Part shown: positions 20,728-31,426 of the stretch, one piece after another
Numbering within the stretch: position 1 is the first letter of the stretch
How the letters are laid out: each line of letters opens with the position of its first letter
NCBI GenBank assembly: GCA_037039685.1
Contig: JAWNGF010000012.1
Location: 1,116,001 to 1,180,000 of the forward strand
Reading direction: 5' to 3'
Length of the DNA: 64,000 nt
Source of the DNA: Ceratobasidium sp. AG-K
Taxonomy: Eukaryota; Basidiomycota; Agaricomycetes; Cantharellales; Ceratobasidiaceae
Made by a program: the position numbers and the translations under genes
Notes under the pieces: generated by a model
What the model was told of the DNA's origin: nothing
Database searches by the model: none
Seen by the model: only the letters and a program-made list of their open reading frames with translations

Positions 20728-22117
20728 TAGTCCCAGCAGTAGAACCGTGATTAGCAATCTTGACAACCTTGATGATCTTCACCTTGGAAGACACAAGGCA
20801 CTCTTAAGGATTATCAATGGAATGAGGATAACAATTGATAGAAGACTTGATGGGCTAGATCAATCCACTCAAGTGTTGGCTAACAACCAACAGATTTTCA
20901 ATGATTCCCTCAACAACCTTCAAGGAACCCTCACAGACCTCCTTAACGCTGTGCGAAATAGTGAACATAACAATTTCCTGGTTGGACAAGATGTAATCCG
21001 CTTAAGAAACAAAGTCACAAACACACAAGGACTAGTAAACAACGTGCAGGAAGATCTTAACACCACAAGGCAGGCACAGCTAGCCTGGAACAAAGCAGTC
21101 ACCCAAGGACTGGAAGGACTAAGGGGAGACGGAAGGATTGCAATTGGACAAATTAACACCATGCAAGAGGCAATCAACAACATGCGCAAACAGATGGACG
21201 AAGCATCCCTACATGCTGTATCACCTCCCCACCCAGAAGCAGAATCTACCAGAATTGACAAACTGGAACAAAGGTTGTGTCAACTCACAGAAAATTCCAA
21301 CAACGGAAGGGAAACTAGGCACCCTAAAGCAACTAGACCAGAAGCTTTTGACGGGAAGAAAGGAGAAGGAGCAGAAATGTTCATCACCCAGATGGAAAGC
21401 TACTTTGTCAGGTTGGGCGACCAATACAGTTCGGGACAAGAACAAATTAGAGAAGCATTAGCGAATATCAAATCAGATAAGAGGTCTGCTACACACTGGG
21501 CGCAAGTGTTACTCCAATCTATGAACAACGGAATTCCAGACCAAAATCGAACGTCATGGGAAGCATTCAAGACACACTTCATGGAGCAATTTAGCGACCC
21601 TAACAAGAAGGCTAAGGCGGAGGCTGATATTCTGAAAAGCAAGCAGGTCAACTCAGTAGCAAATTACGCAACAGAATTGCGCTTTCACATGGTTGATGTG
21701 AATTGGGGGGAAGAAGCCCTTATCAACCAATTCAAGGAAGGACTCAAACCTGAAATCAAGACAGAATTGGCTCGATTTGAACTCTCCCTTATCAACAAGG
21801 ATGGAACCAAAAGGCAACTTAACCTTAATCAATGGATCACTCTTGCAATCTCCATTGATCAGAAATTGCAACAGATCAAGGTTTCTACTGGGAAAAAGAC
21901 ACCTCAATTAACCACTAACGGACAAACCTCTACAAAACGGTTACCAGACAAAGTATACAAGGCAAGGGTAGCATCAAACCAATGTCTGAAGTGTGGACAA
22001 GAAGGTCACCAATCACTCAAATGCTTGTCCAAGGAATGGATAACAACCAAACCTAGCATAAAGGGAAGAGAGGCAACAATCATAGAGGATTCGGGAAAAG
22101 AAGGGGTCTCCCTCTAA
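20728..22117 (+). pseudogene. gag: Element E gag, 5' part removed by element A
   Basis: The frame begins within the poly-Ser segment (SPSSRTVISNLDNLDDLH), directly after A's LTR, and is open to TAA 22115-22117. It includes the coiled-coil-like stretch, the capsid domain (EMFITQMESYF ... HFMEQFSDPNKKAKAE) and a CX2CX4HX4C knuckle (CLKCGQEGHQSLKC). Because A's left part is off-window, the N-terminal ~200 residues are not visible. Confidence 0.9.
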
Positions 22118-22119
22118 CT

Positions 22120-22465
22120 GTGTGTGGAGAGACCAAGAAACCAGTGGTGGAAACAATGTACCTTAGAGCAACAAACCAATCAACCATTGTTTACACAAAC
22201 ATCACTGGAATCACAGAACCAATCCCTACTCTCATCGATTCAGGAGCATCTAAGAACTTCATGGACATCTCTTGGGCCCGCTCCAACAATATTCCTCTCA
22301 TTGAACTTCCTTCTCCTTGAAAAGTGATTGGCATCCAGGGGAAAGAACTCCTGCACCAAATACGTTTCAAAGCCAAGCTTATACTAGACGTAGAGGGAAA
22401 AACCTTCAAACAAATCTTCTTTGCTATGCCTACCAGAGAATCCAAGCTCATTTTAGGACTTGAGT
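22120..22465 (+). pseudogene. pol: Element E pol, protease part
   Basis: In the -1 frame relative to gag, starting GTG TGT GGA 2 bp after the gag stop. Protease motif TLIDSGASKNF. TGA 22318-22320 replaces the Arg of SPRKVIG. Interrupted after ILGLE by element F; the frame resumes at 44337 (WLEEANP). Confidence 0.9.
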
Positions 22466-22923
22466 TGTTGCGAGCTTCTTCTTAGTGGCTATGAGACAAG
22501 CCACAATAGAGAGTGGACGGCACTAAGACCTAAGTGACCTCTTGAACCGCAACACACTTAAGTGTCTGTAGGCTCTTGAGGGTAGGGGTGGTTCAAAGTG
22601 TCACTCAAAGGGGATGTTTGACAAGACAAAACAAGCTGGGGTTCCCAGGCTTGTTGGTCCTCTATATATATTCAAAAGCAAGCCAAGTCATACAGAGTGC
22701 AGCCATATGAGTCAAAGCAGTCAACCAGTCAGGAGTGTCCAAGTGAGTCTTGCTGTATGAACAGACATGACTCATAAAAGGCACAGCCGCCTTACACAAT
22801 GTAACAGGATAACCACAAGAAGGTGGCAATGCGGTGGGAAAAGAGAAATACAACAGAACAGACACAGCCACAAGACAGGGCAAGATGCAGACAAGTTTGA
22901 TGGAGTGAGCAAGGCTCACAACA
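22466..22923 (-). repeat. Element F 3' LTR (458 bp)
   Basis: On the plus strand it reads TGTTGCGAGCTTC ... GGCTCACAACA. It is preceded by TSD TGAGT and followed, inward, by the minus-strand polypurine tract (22924-22934). Confidence 0.93.
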
Positions 22924-22934
22924 TTACTCCCTCC
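22924..22934 (-). other. Element F polypurine tract
   Basis: GGAGGGAGTAA on the minus strand, abutting the 3' LTR. Confidence 0.8.
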
Positions 22935-22968
22935 TTAAGGTCCATGAAGGGAACCTGAGGGGACCCAG

Positions 22969-23733
22969 CTACTGCACCCAGCAGTCCTTGTTGGCCTTTT
23001 CCACCAGGACGTCTAGCTTGTCCTCCTTTTCCTCCATCAGATCTATGGGGTTGAACACGGTGTTACCTGGTTTGTTGCAGTGTTCCTCCCATTTCTCCCA
23101 CGTCTTCTTGTTGGTCCAGTCGGCCTTGGACCAGTCCAAAACTCGTTCCTGCTCCTCCACATGTTCCTTTGACCATTGTTGTACGTCCAGCTTGACTTCC
23201 GCCCATTGTGAGACGTCGGCCTCCTTCTCCTGCCACCAGAATGGTTTCCATTTGAACTTCTCCCTCTGGTACTGTCCTCACTCCATCCTCCAATCCGCTA
23301 AGTTGGCCTCGAAATTTTCGTCCCATGCGTCGGACCACCTGGGCCTCAAAGATGGTGGACAAATGTTGCACCCTGGGCACCACTCACTTGAATACGCTCC
23401 TTCTTGCCCCCATTCAACGACGTTGAGTTTGTGGATGGAGAGGAGCACCACCTCCAAGACCTGGAAGGCAGCGCATCCTTGGCAGACGTAGATGTCCTTG
23501 CGTTGCAGCTGCATCTTTGTTGGCCACTTCCTTCCAACCCACTCCAGTTTGCCCATGTCCAAATGTAGGATGTTGTCAGAGGTGCAGAACATGAGTCGTC
23601 CCGGTTGTTGCTGTTTCCTCTTGAAAACGTAGAGTGCAGCTCCTGCGTCAAGGATGCAAGCGGTCTGGAAGGCAGGGCCTTCCTGGATGCGGATGAGGTT
23701 GTCGGTGATGGTTTGGCGGGACATGGCGGGCAT
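22969..23733 (-). pseudogene. Element F ORF3, one nonsense codon
   Basis: It begins MPAMSRQTITDNLIRIQ, same family and length as the D, L and P ORF3. It keeps LHLDMGKLEWVGRKWP and the CxxC block VCQGCAAFQVLEVVLLS. TGA at 23278-23280 interrupts the Trp-rich half (DWRME*GQYQREK), and the frame then continues to the usual end KDCWVQ. Start chosen by homology with MPAV. Confidence 0.85.
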
Positions 23734-23814
23734 GGTGAGCAAAAGAGGTTTTAGTGCGTAGAGAGAGTAAAGCGAGTTTGAGAGTGAGCAAGTTTTGCAA
23801 GATGGGCTGTCAGT

Positions 23815-24270
23815 TGTCGTAAGCTTCTTCTTAATGGCTATGAGACAAGCCGCAATGGGGAGTGGACGGCACTAAGACCTAAGTGACCTCTTGAACCGCA
23901 ACACACTTAAGTGTCTGTAGGCTCTTGAGGGTAGGGGTGGTTCAAAGTGTCACTCAAAGGGGATGTTTGATGAGACAAAACAAGCTGGGGTTACCAGGCT
24001 TGTTGGTCCTCTATATATATTCAGAAAGAGGCCGAGTCATACATAGGTGCAGCCACACGAGTCATACACAGCAGCCAGTCAGAAGTGTCCAAGTGAGTCA
24101 TGTTGTATGAACAGACATGACTCGTACAAAGCACAGCTGCGTTACACAATGTAACAGAATAACCACAAGAAGGTGGCAACGCGGCAAACAGAAACAGAAA
24201 CACAAAGCAAAAGAGAACACAGGCGAGCAAGACAACAGGCGAGTCCGATGGAGAGAGCTAGCTCACGACA
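23815..24270 (-). repeat. Solo LTR G (456 bp)
   Basis: A complete LTR of the D/L/P family flanked by exact TCAGT (23810-23814 and 24271-24275), with no internal region. It lies between the chromodomain end and ORF3 of element F. It is the product of LTR-LTR recombination of a former insertion. Confidence 0.93.
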
Positions 24271-24275
24271 TCAGT

Positions 24276-27200
24276 GTGCTGAGCCCTTCCTTCTATACTG
24301 CGTGATTTGTAATTTGATGGAAGGGGCGCTCCTGGGAAATCCCTTTCAAACTTCCTCATGATCCTTCCGAGGTGTCCAAAGTCTTCCACCCATTGTTCTG
24401 TGTCTTCCTTTGAATCGTATCCCTTCCACCTGACCCTGTAGAATAGTCCTTCCTTTGTTTCCTTCCAATCTACAATCCTTTCCACTTTGTATTGTTCCTC
24501 CCCTTCTTTTGTTATAATCAGTGGGGGTCAGGGTTGGTTTCTGTGGAAGCTATTGTCCAGCTTGTAGGGGCTTAGTAGGTCATTGTGGAGCACTGGGTGT
24601 ATTCTCATGGATTCCAAAAGTTCCAATTTGTAAGCATGGCTCAAAATGACTTTCTTGACTTTGAACAGGCCATATTTCTTGTTGTCCAATTTCTTGTTAG
24701 GTTGATCCGTCTTTATATTTTGTCCATAGAGCCAGACCAACTCCCCTTCCATGTACTTGGGTGCATGTTCAGTCACAGTCTTTTCCCTGTGCCATTCCAT
24801 TGCTGCTTTTGCTTCGTCCCAAACTTTCTGCCAATTGTTTGCTTTCGTGTTTGCCTCTGGAACTGTTGTTTCTTCCTTTGAGACATTCCACAAAGGTTCT
24901 CTACCGTTTACGATCTTGAAAGGCGTTTTTCCGGTGATTCCGTGCCTCTGGTTATTGTAACAGAATTCTGCGATTGGTAAAAGCTCGCTCCAACTGTTCT
25001 GACGGTAGTTTACAAAGGTGCGTAACCATGGTTTGATCCATTGGTTTATCTGTTCCGTTATTCCGTTGGTTTGGGGGTGGTATGCTTTGCTGAAGTTTGG
25101 AGCTATGTTAACCTTATTGTATAATGCCTTCATGAATTTGTTGTTGAACGTTGTTCCCCTGTCCAATATTGTGCTTTGAGGGAAACCGTGTAACTTCCTT
25201 ACGTTTTTTAAGAAAAGTTTGGCTAGTTGATCCGCTGTTGATGCTTCCCTACAGGGTATGAAGTGTGCCATACAGGAAAATCGGTCCACAACCACCAGTA
25301 TACTGTCGTTCCCTTCTGACTTTGGTAGTTTGACAATAAAGTTGTATGCAATATCTTCCCATGGTCCCCCAGGAATCTCCAGAGCCTTGAGGGGTCCCTG
25401 TGCTTTTGTGCCTTTTGCTCTCTGACATGGCTCGCACAAATCCACGTATTTGTTCACAGAGGATTTGAGTCCCGGCCAGTAATACCTTCTTGAGATGAGT
25501 TCCAATGTCCTTGCGTGCCCCTGGTGACCTGCTATCGGGGAATCATGGTGTGTCCTCATAATTTTTAGCCTGGTAGCCTTGTCTTCTGGAACATAGATTT
25601 TTCCGTTAATCCAGAGAAGGCCCGCCTCAAAGGTGTATTTTCTAATTCCTTCTTGCACTGATCTTGGGAGGTCTTCCTTTTTCTTGCAGAGCTCTATTAT
25701 TTGGTTAATGCTCTCGTCTTCCACTTGAGCTTCCTTGATATCCGCAATGATGTTGAATTTCATTCCGCTGGCAAACCCTTTGAATTGTTCCTCCCTAATC
25801 ATGATTTGTTCTGCTGTTGGGACATTGTTGTGATCGCTTCTTCTGGACAGTAGGTCTGGTTTTGTTGACAAGGTTCCTGGTTGATAAACGATTTCAAAGT
25901 TGTAGGATGCAAGGATTTGATGCCATTGAGCATGTCTTTGGTTAAAGGTTGTGGCTTTCTTCCAGAACTGCAGGTTGCGATGATTGGTGTAGACAGTGAT
26001 TGGCTCCCTTGTTCCTTCCAAATGTAGTTGCCAATGCTTTACTGACTCTATAATTGCCATCAGTTCTTGTTGTGCACATCGTAGTTCATCTGTGCTTGAT
26101 TGAAAGATTTTGACAAGAATGCAATGGGGTGTAGGTAGCCATCGTCCTGTCTCTGTGAAAGAATTGCTCCCATAGCCACACCACTTGCGTTGGTTTCTAG
26201 TATGTAGGGTTTCTCCGGATTAGGATGTTGTAGTATTGGTTCCCTACATATTTCTGTTTTTAGATTATCAAAAGCTTCCTGTTGCTCCGTATCCCATTTC
26301 CACTTTTGGTCCTTTCTGGTCAGGATGGTCAAGGGCTTAGCCAGTCTGCTGAAGTTTGGAACAAATTGTCTGTAGAAGTTTGCAAATCCTAAGAATGCTT
26401 GCACCTGTTTGACTGTTCTCGGCTCCTTCCATTCTTTAATTGCTCTAACCTTCTCTTCCTGCATTGATATTCCCTCTTCACTGATGTTGATGCCTGTATA
26501 TACCAGTTTCTTCACAAAGAATTCGCACTTGGGAAGTTTTGCAAATAGGTTGTTGTCCAGGAGGATTTTGAGAACCTTTCGTACATCTTCAACATGTTGG
26601 CTCCAATCTTTAGAGAAGATTAATATGTCATCGACGTAAACAATGACACAGACATCAATAAGGTCATGGAAGATATGGTTCATGTATTGTTGAAATGTTG
26701 CTGGGGCGTTCTTTAGTCCAAAGGGCATGGCAATGTACTCAAATAATCCTTCCTTGGTTTGGAAAGCCGTTTTCCATTCATCACCTTCCTTTATTCCGAT
26801 GTTGTTGAATCCCATGCGTAAGTCTATTTTTGAGAAGATCTTTGCATCCTTGATTTTGTCTAGAAGATCCTCCATAAGTGGCATAGGAAATCAATCATCT
26901 CTGGTGATCTTGTTCATAGGACCAAAGTGTTGGACCAATCTGAGTTCCCTAGGTCCTTCTGGGTTCTTGGTATCTTGCCCTTTTTTGACAAAGAAAGTTG
27001 CTGCAGCTACTGGTGATTTGCTTGGACGGATCTTTCCGGCAGCTAATTTGTCATCAAGGTACTTCCTAAGGGCAATAGATTCCGCAGGAGATAGGGGGAT
27101 GGGCCTAGCGGTTAAGGAAGTTCTGCTCCTTCCACCAAATCAATGGAACAGTCATAGGCTTGATGGTCTGGAACGCATTTGAATTTTTCTTCACTGAAGA

Positions 27201-27672
27201 CTTCTGCAAAGTCTTGGAATTCTTCCGGTATGTCTTCCATTTTGGCAATTCTTCTGACAATAGAGTCTGGTTGCCATGAGATAGTTTTCAAGTGCCAATC
27301 AATGACAGGGTTGGCTTCTTCCAGCCATTCAAATCCCAAGATTATGTCTGTTTCTCCTGTTGGCATAGCAAAGAAACTTTGTCGGAATTCCTTTCCTTCA
27401 AGGTCGAATTTTAGATCAGCCTTGAAGCGAATTTGGTGTGTAAGTTCCTTTCCTTGGATTCCAATAATTTTCTGTGGAGTTGGGAGTTCCTTTAGTATGA
27501 TGTTGTTTCTCCAGGCCCATGTGATGTCGATGAAGTTTTTTGAGGCTCCTGAATTGATGAGAGTGGCTACGGGTTCTGTGATTCCAGTAATGTTGGTGTA
27601 AACAATTGTTGATTTGCCAGTTGCTCTAAGGTACATTGTTTCCATCACTGGTTCATTGGTCTCTCCACACAC
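24276..27672 (-). pseudogene. pol: Element F pol, heavily mutated
   Basis: It starts GTG TGT GGA 2 bp after the gag stop, in the -1 frame. Protease LINSGAS has Asn for the catalytic Asp. A stop/frameshift follows ELP near 27112, then TGA 26891-26893 in place of Arg (DDRFPMP). RT has KIDLRMGF and YVDD but QHFGPMN as in D. A frameshift occurs in RNase H near 26060. Integrase keeps VDRFS and ILDRGTTF but has YNFIVKL for YDFIVKL. TGA 24528-24530 replaces Arg of QPRPPP. The chromodomain remnant MERIVDWKE ... VRWKGY ends near 24300. Confidence 0.9.
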
Positions 27673-27674
27673 AG

Positions 27675-28308
27675 TTAGAGGGAGACCCTGTCTTTTCCCG
27701 ATTCTGGTTCATCCTCAATTTTTCCTTCTTGTCCATTTAGCACTGGTTCTTCCCTCTTCCACTCTTTTTCTGGGCATTTTGCTAGCATGCGTTTATCTGA
27801 TCCACATTTTAGGCATCTTTTGGAAGAGATCCTTGCTTTGTAAATGTCATCAGGAAGCCTTTTCGTGGAACTGGATGATGAAGCTATTGTTTTTCTTCCC
27901 ATGGTGTTCCTGATTGCCTGTAGCTTCTGGTCAATGGAGATTGCGATTGAGATCCACTGGTCCAGAGATAGCTCCTGCTCTGTTCCATCTTTGTTAATTA
28001 GGGTTAATTCAAATTGGGCTAGCTTGGTCTTGACTTCAGGCTTCAGTCCTTCCTTGAACTGGTTGATCAGAGCTTCCTGGCCCCAGTTCACGTCAACCAA
28101 TAAACATCAGAATTCAGAAGCATAGTTTGCTACCGAATTGTTCTGCTTGCATTTCCGGATGTTGGCTTCAGCCTTTGCTTTCTTGTTTGGGTTGCTGAAT
28201 TGTTCCATGAAATGGGCTTTGAAGTTTCCCCATGAGGCTAAATTTTTGTTATTCTCTCCCTGGTTTAGTGACCATAGCAATACTTGTGCCCAATGAGTAG
28301 CCACCTTG
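27675..28308 (-). pseudogene. gag: Element F gag, C-terminal part
   Basis: Capsid end (THWAQVLLWSLNQG ... FMEQFSNPNKKAKAE) and nucleocapsid knuckle CLKCGSDKRMLAKC, in which Arg replaces the zinc-binding His present in D (SDKHML). A stop lies near 28101. The 5' continuation is at 35250-36172 and 43402-43851, beyond H and L. Confidence 0.88.
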
Positions 28309-28721
28309 TGTCATGAGCTGACTAAGCTCAGACATTTTATTCTGAATTTATATCTTTTTTTCCGAACACTTTCCTTTTTTGGTACAAATGTCCTCTGGCG
28401 CTTAACTTGTATCATGTGATGTATTTGTCTTTCCATTGATATTGGTGATTGCTTCCAGAACTTCCAGAAGGTTGAGTCATACCTCTTATCTTGCTTATCA
28501 TTGGTTGTACTCGGCTTTCTCACACTGATAGATAACAACGTGGCACTGATTCCTCATGTATATAAACCCAGAGGTCAAGCCAGTTAACGACAAGGCTTGA
28601 CCTCCTCTCCACTAGGACTTGCCCAATGAAATCCCCTTACTATCACTACTCCTTGGGTTCTAAGACTTATGTAGTTGAACCCCTTAACCTCTAACATACC
28701 TAATAGACTCAAGTTGGGACA
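28309..28721 (+). repeat. Element H 5' LTR (413 bp)
   Basis: TGTCATGAGC ... GTTGGGACA. It contains a TATATAAA box and an 11-bp inverted repeat, GAGGTCAAGCC / GGCTTGACCTC, around the predicted transcript start. Confidence 0.93.
28559..28603 (+). promoter_or_regulatory. Element H promoter: TATA box and predicted transcript 5' end
   Basis: TATATAAA at 28559-28566. AAGGCTTGACCT at 28592-28603 starts 33 bp from the TATA start, the same distance as in D and K. It is the exact reverse complement of the PBS at 28724-28735. Confidence 0.75.
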
Positions 28722-28723
28722 TT

Positions 28724-28735
28724 AGGTCAAGCCTT
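28724..28735 (+). other. Element H primer binding site, self-priming type
   Basis: AGGTCAAGCCTT, two bases (TT) after the LTR end. Exactly 12 nt complementary to the predicted mRNA start; neighbouring bases do not pair. Confidence 0.8.
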
Positions 28736-30140
28736 TTTAGCATCAGCCTTAAGCCCCTGCTCTTCCACCAAGTAGATAGAACGTACACAGGAAAATGGGC
28801 ATAGTACAATGGACAAAGGGCTATACTTGTTATAGACCAGTAGTCCCACATTGCTATACGCTGTCAGTGAACCCAATCGTTGTCCTCTTTTGGGTCATAG
28901 CGGCTTTAGTCAGCTAAATACACCCTTACTCTGTCATACACTGTCACTATCACGCCCGCCCAAGGCTGTTGATATTTGATAAGATCAGATAAGGAGTACA
29001 TAAAGCAAAAGCTTAGTGCCTAGCACCCTTCACTTCCAAATCAACATCTCAAGGAAGCCAGATCCTCTCAAGTCAACCTGGAAAGTGGTCGGAGCACCAC
29101 TCAAGTTAACACTCACATCCATCAAGAACTACATCAACTCGTCGTCCCCATCGGTACGCACTCAAAAAGGATTAATTAGTAACTAACTAATTAACCATAA
29201 AAGTGTTCCCCGCATTTTTTAGCCTTTGTGAAGCAGTCTTTAGACTAAAAGATTTTGTACTTGATCTAGACACCAAAGTCAACGAATTAAACAGTCAAAT
29301 TGAAGTACTAGAAGAAGATCAAGTCGAGCAAGCAGAGGAGTAAGGGTAGAACATACAAGGAACAACAAAAACCACAATCAACTTGAAGCTGATTATCAAT
29401 CACTTCATTCAAGACTCGAGTTCATCAAAATAAGCATTGATAACACAAACAAGCAACAAATCGATCAAGATCGTGTCCAAAGCATAAATCTAGCTGACAC
29501 CAATATCGAAGTCGAGCGCCTACAAGCGCAAACTCGCATCCTGATCAAAGAATTGCGACCAGCTTATCAAAATCCAAGAAAAACACACTCAAAAGGTTGA
29601 AAACCTCATCAACAATAACAAACGTCAGTGGCGCACCATTGAAACTCTCAAAGACAAAATCAAGAGCAGATACTGCCCTCTTGCGTCAGAAGTGTGTATT
29701 CCTATTAACCAGGACTACCACCTTCTAAACCATCTTAACACCATTGCCCCCAGCCCTGTTCAGTGGGAGCAAGACCTTGACTCACACAGGAACAACACAG
29801 GGAACAGCTCAGGCTAGAGTCCCTATCACTCTTTATTGAAGATGTTCATCGTAACTACATATACAAACAGTACAATGAACTAGGAGTGATCAACGCATTG
29901 TTTCTGGAGGACAAGAATCTTGAATTGGTGTTTCTAAGAAGTTTACATGTCATTAAAGATAGACGAGTTTGCAGAAGGATTTGCAATATTCTGTACGGTC
30001 TTGGCTCCCAATAAATCCACACTTTCCCCTGCTCCAATACATCTAGAGCCCCATCACCAAGTCAAGGAGGGTTCACCCAAATATCTGAAACATCCCCACC
30101 TGATGTAGTAGCACACGCAATCAATGCTCTAATAGATGAG
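28736..30140 (+). pseudogene. Element H leader and decayed gag N-terminal region
   Basis: No long open frame. From about 29230 to 29580, short stretches in shifting frames encode Glu/Gln/Leu-rich heptad-like sequence (LDTKVNELNSQIEVLEED; IEVERLQAQTRILIKEL), the remains of a coiled-coil gag N-terminus broken by frameshifts and stops. 28736-29200 shows nothing coding. No start codon can be assigned. Confidence 0.5.
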
Positions 30141-31391
30141 GTGCAAAAGATAAATGGCCACATCAATGCCTTGAATAGCATCACTACCATGCTAGAACAA
30201 GGAATTGACAACACTGTTGCGGATGTCATGGCAATCCAAAATCCAACCTCACAGATTGCACCTCTTCACCAACTAATAACCGCGGTATATCAATCATTAG
30301 CAAACCTGGGAGCAACACCCTCTACGACTGCATCAACAACTACTCCAGGATACAAACTCAAAATGCATCCCCCAGAAGAATTCTCTGGAGATGTAGACAA
30401 ATTCAATGAGTTTAAATCGCAATGTACCCTGTACATAAAGCATACATCAATGCAAGCAATTACAGAACAAAAAATCACTTATATCATGGGTTATTGCACA
30501 GGGCCTGCCTACGTATGGATGCAACCTGGAATTGACGTAGATACGGCAAGAAGAGGAGCAACTAATTGGCTACACAACATAGATGAATTTTGGAACAAAA
30601 TGCAAGCTAGGTTCGGCGACGTCCACAAAATCGACCAATATAGACAACTATACAAAAAGTTGGTCCAGAAGAATTCCATTCAAGATTACCTACGGGATTT
30701 TGTCACTTATTCATCAGTACTTGGGTACACTGATTGAGTACTTTGTGATGATTTCTGCAACAGTCTTGAAGATGAAATCAAAATGGCCATGGTATCACAG
30801 AACTTCAAACCCCATGAAGCAACGAGGACATTTAACCAAGTTTGCAAACAAGCCCTGGAAATCAATTCCACAATGAATGCCATTAACACACCAAAAAAGG
30901 TTCACAGCCTACAAGCCAGCACCTCAAAACAAACTACACCTAAGGTGGCCACAAACACAATGAACACCTCACTAGGTCAAAGGTTCAATATAAACAATCG
31001 TGTCTTCATGTCAAAACCGACAGGGGGGGTGCAATATGGAAAAATCTCAAGTATTTCCAGGAATGCAAAAGGCTGTGCAGTTCCACAGATCTCCTGGGAT
31101 GATGGAACTAAAGGAAATGTTCCGTTTGGAGCAATTCAGAAAGACACCAGAACCACTACCTTCACCACTCCCACAACCCAAACACCTAAGACACCCACTC
31201 CCGCTAAAGACCCCAATGCAATGGATCTTGATGGCAAGGGAAAGGCACCCATGATTTGCTTCACCTGCGGCGGCAAGGGACATTAAGCAAGAGTCTGTCC
31301 TTCCAAGAACATGGCCTTGGGGTTTGAAGCCCAGATTGGAGAAATCTCTTTGGACATTGAATTGGGAAAAGACGTCACCAAGGCTTATTAA
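30141..31391 (+). pseudogene. gag: Element H gag
   Basis: Capsid-type domain (PPEEFSGDVDKFNEFKSQC ... FWNKMQARFGD ... SIQDYLRDF), TGA 30735-30737, then KMAMVSQNFKPHEAT and a Thr/Pro-rich linker to the knuckle CFTCGGKGH*ARVC. The TAA at 31284-31286 falls inside the knuckle, one codon after its His. The frame ends at TAA 31389-31391. The N-terminal boundary is uncertain because upstream sequence is decayed. Confidence 0.85.
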
Positions 31392-31426
31392 GGAGCCAAG
31401 TACTTGGTGATATATTAGCTAGTAAT

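Noticed and set aside
22466..24270. F 3' LTR and LTR G as the two ends of one short element
   Set aside because: Each has its own exact TSD (TGAGT for F with its partner at 43874-44331; TCAGT on both sides of G).
28736..29200. Possible gene in the H leader
   Set aside because: Only short frames with many stops; no recognisable product.
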